This document shows, in pieces, positions 60,348 to 64,000 of a stretch of DNA of 64,000 nt (its first letter is position 1; each line of letters starts with the position of its first letter). Source of the stretch: Mycolicibacterium austroafricanum (GTDB taxonomy: Bacteria > Actinomycetota > Actinomycetes > Mycobacteriales > Mycobacteriaceae); contig NZ_HG964459.1 of assembly GCF_000612725.1 (NCBI RefSeq), positions 107,003 through 171,002 on the forward strand. The letters are read 5' to 3'. A program made the translations under genes and the position numbers. A model generated the notes under the pieces. That model saw only the letters and a program-made list of their open reading frames with translations. It had not been told where the DNA came from and made no database searches.

Positions 60348-61804
60348 CCGAACGCATCCATCCGACGTTTCAGGCCGCGGCCAGGGCCGCCCTCGGCGAT
60401 TCGGTGCTGCGGCGAAATCTTGCGCACGCCACCGGGATCATCCGCGACAAGCGGGCCCGGGTGGTCGGCGAGCTGGACAACTGGGAGGAACTGCGGTTGG
60501 CCGCCGAGGCGATCAAGGACTCGGCGCTGCACAGGCTCGACGAGCATCTGCAGTCGTTCGAAGCCAAAGCCACCGCGGCCGGAGCCACGGTGCACTGGGC
60601 CCGGGACGCGGAAGAAGCCAACCGGATCGTCGTCGACCTGGTGCGGGAGCAGGGTGCGTCCGAGGTCGTCAAGGTCAAGTCGATGGCCACCCAGGAGATC
60701 GAGCTCAACGAGGCGCTGGCCGCCGCCGGGATCGCCGCGTGGGAAACCGACCTGGCCGAGCTCATCGTCCAGCTCGGGGACGACTGGCCCAGTCACATCC
60801 TGGTGCCCGCGATCCACCGCAATCGGGCCGAGGTGCGGGAGATCTTCCTGCGGGAGATGGGCAAGGTGGGGCGGGCTGCTCCGGAGGACCTGACCGACGA
60901 TCCGCGCCGGCTGGCAGAGGCGGCGCGGCTGCATCTGCGGGAGAAGTTCCTGCGGGCCAGGGTCGCAGTGTCGGGCGCCAACTTCGCGATCGCCGACACC
61001 GGCAGCCTGGTGGTGGTCGAGTCGGAGGGCAACGGGCGGATGTGCCTCACGCTGCCGGACACACTGATCTCGGTGGTGGGTATCGAGAAGGTGCTGCCGT
61101 CGTGGCGGGACCTGGAAGTGCTGCTGCAGGTGCTGCCGCGCAGCAGCACGGGGGAGCGGGAGAATCCGTACACCTCGATCTGGACGGGTCCTGCGGGCGG
61201 TGACGGCCCGCAGAATGTGCACATCGTGCTTCTCGACAACGGCCGCACCCAGGTGCTCGCCGACGCGAAGGGGCGCGCCGCACTGCGCTGCATCCGGTGT
61301 TCGGCGTGCCTGAACGTGTGTCCGGTGTACGAGCGGACCGGCGGGCACTCCTACGGCTCGGTGTATCCCGGGCCGATCGGCGCTGTCCTGACGCCGCAGC
61401 TGCGCGGTACGGCCAGCGACGTGGACAAGTCACTGCCCTTTGCGTCGAGTCTGTGTGGGGCGTGCTTCGACGTGTGCCCGGTGCGTATCGACATCCCGTC
61501 GATGCTCGTACATCTGCGCACGCGGGTGGTCGACGAGAACCGGGGCGGCGTGCCGTCGGCGGAGCAGCTGGCGATGAAGGCCGCCGGCTGGGTGTTCGCC
61601 GACCACCGCAGGCTGGAGGCGGTGGAGAAGGCCGCCGGTGCCGGCGGGAAGGCCCTGCGCAGCAATCTGTTCGGTGGGAAGCAGACGTTGCGATCGCTGC
61701 CGTGGCCGGCCGGCGCATGGTCCGGGGCGCGGGACGCGCCGGTGCCGCCGGCCGAGTCGTTCCGGGCGTGGTGGGATCGGACGGACGGCGGCACTCGTGA
61801 GTGA
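60344..61804 (+). CDS. lutB: LutB-type iron-sulfur protein of lactate utilisation
   Basis: 486 residues. An LUD domain (about 60-290; VKSMATQEIELNEAL, ADTGSLVVVESEGNGRMC) precedes a ferredoxin-like region with two 4Fe-4S motifs, CIRCSACLNVCPVY at about 312-325 and CGACFDVCPVRIDIP at about 367-381. It should pass electrons from lactate oxidation. Coupled by ATGA to lutA and overlapping lutC by eight bases. No adjacent lactate permease is seen. Confidence 0.93.
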   Translation: MTERIHPTFQAAARAALGDSVLRRNLAHATGIIRDKRARVVGELDNWEELRLAAEAIKDSALHRLDEHLQSFEAKATAAGATVHWARDAEEANRIVVDLVREQGASEVVKVKSMATQEIELNEALAAAGIAAWETDLAELIVQLGDDWPSHILVPAIHRNRAEVREIFLREMGKVGRAAPEDLTDDPRRLAEAARLHLREKFLRARVAVSGANFAIADTGSLVVVESEGNGRMCLTLPDTLISVVGIEKVLPSWRDLEVLLQVLPRSSTGERENPYTSIWTGPAGGDGPQNVHIVLLDNGRTQVLADAKGRAALRCIRCSACLNVCPVYERTGGHSYGSVYPGPIGAVLTPQLRGTASDVDKSLPFASSLCGACFDVCPVRIDIPSMLVHLRTRVVDENRGGVPSAEQLAMKAAGWVFADHRRLEAVEKAAGAGGKALRSNLFGGKQTLRSLPWPAGAWSGARDAPVPPAESFRAWWDRTDGGTRE

Positions 61805-62417
61805 GGCTCGGGCGCAGATTCTCGCTCGCATCCGGGCGGCGCTGGGTGACCGGCCGGCGGTCCCCGAAGTGCCGTGGACCTACGGTCGACCGGTCGGCAC
61901 CGGTGGCCTCGATCTCGTCGACCGCTTCGTCGAGCGCGTCGCGGACTATCGGGCCACGATCGAGCGGGTCGGTGAGGCAGGCGTCGGCGAGGCGATCGCG
62001 CTGGCGCTGCGGGGACTTCGGAAGGTCGTCGCCGACGGGGTGGTGCGGGAGGCCTGGCCGGACAGCGCTGACTGGGTCGGCGACGGCGGTTTGACGGCCT
62101 CCCAACTCGACGGTGTCGATGCGGTCGTGACCACGGCGACGGTGGCCGTGGCCAACACCGGGACAATCGTGCTGTCGCACGGACCCGGACAGGGCCGCCG
62201 GGCATTGAGCTTGGTACCCGACGTCCACGTCTGTGTGGTCCGCGCCGACCAGATCGTCGACGATATGCCGAAAGCAGTTGCACGGCTGATGGATTCGGAG
62301 CTCCACACGCGGCCGTTGACGTGGATCAGCGGTCCCAGTGCAACCAGCGACATCGAGCTGGACCGCGTCGAAGGCGTGCACGGCCCGCGTACGCTGCATG
62401 TGATCGTCGTCGGCTAG
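61797..62417 (+). CDS. lutC: LutC-type LUD-domain protein of lactate utilisation
   Basis: 206 residues. The LUD domain shows TTATVAVANTGTIVLSHGPG, PDVHVCVVRADQIVDDMPKA and the closing TWISGPSATSDIELDRVEGV with HGPRTLHVIVV. Third component of the lactate-oxidising complex. The GTG at 61797 lies inside the end of lutB; the frame is open further upstream but only as a shadow. Confidence 0.92.
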   Translation: MSEARAQILARIRAALGDRPAVPEVPWTYGRPVGTGGLDLVDRFVERVADYRATIERVGEAGVGEAIALALRGLRKVVADGVVREAWPDSADWVGDGGLTASQLDGVDAVVTTATVAVANTGTIVLSHGPGQGRRALSLVPDVHVCVVRADQIVDDMPKAVARLMDSELHTRPLTWISGPSATSDIELDRVEGVHGPRTLHVIVVG

Positions 62418-62462
62418 TGGGATCTCGTTGAGGCTGGGCTGGACCATCTGATCGACCCTCGG

Positions 62463-63155
62463 TTGATGCAGTATGCGGACGAAGCCCACGCATTCCGCCT
62501 GCGGCGGTCAGGTGCGCGGGGACCGCGCAATTGGGATGAGCTGCAAATGGTTCGTGCCCAGCATCGCCAGGAGACGGTCTCCGTTGCGCCGGCGACCGAA
62601 GAGCTCGCCGGCGACGTCCCGGTGCGGATCATCACGCCTGCCGACGCGCCGTGCGGGGTGCTGCTCGACATTCACAGCGGCGGCTTCTACATGGGCGCCG
62701 CCAGCGACAACGATGTGCGAAACAGCGCGCTCGCCGACCGGCTCGGGGTGGCAGTGGTGAGCGTCGATTACCGGTTGGCTCCCGAACATCCCTGGCCTGC
62801 CGCGCCCGATGACTGTGAGACTGTGGCGAAGTGGCTGGCCGAATCGGCGGAAGCAAGATTCGGCACGGGCCGGCTCGTCATCGGCGGTGTGTCGGCGGGG
62901 GCGACGCTGGCCATGACGACGCTGCTGCGCCTGCGAGACCGGGGCATCGACGCCTTCGCGGGGGCGGTCCTGCAGTACGGGACATTCGACCTCAGTGCGC
63001 AGACGCCGGCCGGGCGGCCGGCGTCGATGTGGAACTTCGCGTCTATCCGGAATCTCCGCACGGCTTCACGCTGCACCCCACGGCGATGGCCCACGCCGCC
63101 CTCGACGACATCCACGGATGGATCGATGACTGCCTCGGGCAGAGAACCGATTTGA
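62463..63155 (+). pseudogene. Decayed alpha/beta hydrolase (HSL/Lip family) with internal deletion and frame change
   Basis: The first 180 or so residues are a normal HSL-family esterase N-terminus: IHSGGFYMGAASDNDVRN at the oxyanion hole (HSGG rather than HGGG), VVSVDYRLAPEHPWPAAPDD and the nucleophile region GGVSAGATLAM. After DLSAQTPAGRP the frame becomes nonsense, while the +2 frame continues with the usual C-terminal part GVDVELRVYPESPHGFTLHP (with the catalytic His) and IDDCLGQ to about 63150. Roughly 80-100 residues that normally lie between, including the catalytic Asp, are missing. The junction falls in a perfect palindrome at 63002-63025. Start could be TTG 62463 or ATG 62466. Confidence 0.75.
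63002..63025 (+). repeat. Perfect inverted repeat at the pseudogene junction
   Basis: GACGCCGGCC (63002-63011) and GGCCGGCGTC (63016-63025) flank GGGC. It sits exactly where the esterase reading frame changes. Confidence 0.8.
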
Positions 63156-63315
63156 GGTCACCTGCGTCTGATCAACCTGCCCGCGCCGCTCGCAACGGTG
63201 GCATGTCTCCGAACTAGTCACGTTGGCGGTTCGACGGCGTATCAACCCACAGATTCTCCTCAGCTATCACCGCTTGGACGGAGTTACCGTCTCCACCAGG
63301 GAGGAGGCGAAGGTA

Positions 63316-63525
63316 GTGGCATTTCAGCTCAAAATGGTGATCTTTTCGTCAGCGCTAATCATTGTGGTCTCCGGCGGCATTCTGGGCTTCTGGGCGTACA
63401 TGGAGCTGACGCACCGAGGCGACCAGCAGCGTCTCGTCGACTGCATCCGTAGGGAGACCCTCGCAGACGGCCAGAAACCGGCGATGCAGGTGGTCGAGGC
63501 GAGCATCATGGATTGCCAGGACTGA
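63316..63525 (+). CDS. Hypothetical small single-pass membrane protein
   Basis: 69 residues starting at GTG 63316, which follows GGGAGGAG at 63299-63306. The frame is open from 63223, so a longer form of 100 residues is possible. One transmembrane helix (MVIFSSALIIVVSGGILGFW) near the N-terminus is followed by a charged tail with two cysteines (LVDCIRRETLADGQKP, IMDCQD). No family recognised. Confidence 0.5.
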   Translation: MAFQLKMVIFSSALIIVVSGGILGFWAYMELTHRGDQQRLVDCIRRETLADGQKPAMQVVEASIMDCQD

Positions 63526-63573
63526 ACAACGGAAAACTTCCGGTAGCCCCGGAGAGGGAACCGGGCGCGCGTC

Positions 63574-63719
63574 ACATGCGTCTGATCAACATGTGGATTC
63601 GCCAGTGTGACCGCGACCCGAGGGCGACGCATGCTGCGTTGACCGACCGCGTCGCCCAGTACCTCGCAGGCGTCGCTGATGCCCGCACCGCTCAAAAGGG
63701 TGGTGGGTCGTCGCCGTAG
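63574..63719 (+). CDS. Doubtful small open frame
   Basis: An in-frame ATG at 63576 would give about 47 residues (MRLINMWIRQCDRDPRATHA and onward) ending inside the convergent 13E12-family gene; a longer form starts at 63513. There is no clear ribosome site and no known family. Listed because nothing else occupies this gap. Confidence 0.2.
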
Positions 63720-64000
63720 CCGGGTGGCGGCGGTAGGCCTTCGCACCCAATTCGTCCGGCTTCGGTTCTCGGTTGTCGGTCGAGGGCCTGTTGTCGTTCG
63801 AGGGCGCGTTGGGTGGCGTTGTGTTCGCGTTCGGTTTTGATGCGGGCGGCTTGGTCGGCGGCGCGGGTGCGTCGTCGTTTCGGCATTTTGGCCAGTCGGT
63901 TGGGATCTGGTGGCGGAGCGGTCATCGGTGGTAGTTCGGCGGTGGTGGTGTCCCAGGCGGGGAAGAACAACCGGCTGCCAGGGACTGTGGTGTGGCGCTG
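63692..64000 (-). CDS. DUF222/13E12-repeat family protein, C-terminal part (cut by window edge)
   Basis: The frame enters from the right edge and ends with a stop at 63692-63694, giving about 102 residues. It reads SRLFFPAWDTTTAELPPM, then the Pro-rich PPPDPNRLAKMPKRRRTRAA, a highly charged helix (IKTEREHNATQRALERQQ) and a Pro/Gly tail. These are the residues that follow the HNH nuclease domain in mycobacterial 13E12-repeat proteins; the nuclease part lies beyond the window. Same strand as the fragment at 1-427. Confidence 0.7.
   Translation of the reverse strand, partial: QRHTTVPGSRLFFPAWDTTTAELPPMTAPPPDPNRLAKMPKRRRTRAADQAARIKTEREHNATQRALERQQALDRQPRTEAGRIGCEGLPPPPGYGDDPPPF

Overview
This is a 64 kb stretch of a high-GC actinobacterial chromosome, almost certainly a non-tuberculous Mycobacterium (Mycolicibacterium-type). 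The backbone follows, in order, the conserved mycobacterial block I know from M. tuberculosis as roughly Rv1379-Rv1440 (pyrimidine operon, mihF-gmk-rpoZ-coaBC-metK, priA-fmt-rsmB-rpe-ribD, P55-lprG, rib genes, uvrC-rapZ-cuvA-whiA, gap-pgk-tpiA-secG). Gene assignment rests on protein motifs and this synteny, read by eye without database searches. I saw no tRNA, rRNA, CRISPR array or insertion sequence.

Layout: 1-427 N-terminal part of a DUF222/13E12-type protein; 465-1670 a serine hydrolase; 1747-10602 the de novo UMP operon pyrR-pyrB-pyrC-(membrane protein)-carA-carB-pyrF, headed by a recognisable PyrR-binding hairpin; 10985-14887 mihF, gmk, rpoZ, coaBC, metK; 14884-17374 a Baeyer-Villiger-type monooxygenase and a LipH-like esterase on the minus strand; 17469-31564 an accessory region; 31665-40776 YhhN protein, priA, DUF2207/LemA pair, fmt, rsmB, rpe, ribD; 41028-43318 the lprG-P55 lipid export pair (minus); 43483-46409 ribE, ribBA, ribH and a PH-like membrane protein; 46445-51449 uvrC, rapZ, cuvA, whiA; 51446-52833 two poorly characterised genes; 52930-59133 gap, pgk, tpiA, secG, ppc; 59182-62417 a coiled-coil protein and the lactate-utilisation set lutABC; 62463-63155 a decayed esterase; 63316-63525 a small membrane protein; 63692-64000 C-terminal part of a second DUF222/13E12-type protein.

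The most interesting part is the accessory region 17469-31564, inserted between the LipH-like gene and the Rv1401/priA pair. Its centrepiece is a 1297-residue protein that joins a lipid-linked-oligosaccharide flippase-like membrane domain to an NRPS-type adenylation domain, a carrier domain and a thioesterase. Divergent from it is a six-gene, translationally coupled operon: three GT-A glycosyltransferases, a DUF998-like membrane protein, a GH16 lipoprotein and a 735-residue polytopic protein resembling GT-C enzymes or polymerases. A condensation/PapA-like acyltransferase converges on the operon end. The adenylation domain lacks the aspartate that normally contacts the amino group of an amino acid, so an acyl, hydroxy or aryl acid substrate is more likely. 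A candidate IdeR/DtxR-type iron box lies in the divergent promoter. I infer an envelope or extracellular glycan that is built, acylated, flipped and trimmed by this locus, possibly under metal control.

A second theme is regulatory architecture: at least a dozen starts sit 6-7 nt after a TANNNT-like -10 hexamer, the layout of leaderless mycobacterial transcripts. Several small repeats (carA-carB, rapZ-cuvA, after ppc) and strong hairpins (ribBA leader, after ribD, after pyrF) are also recorded.
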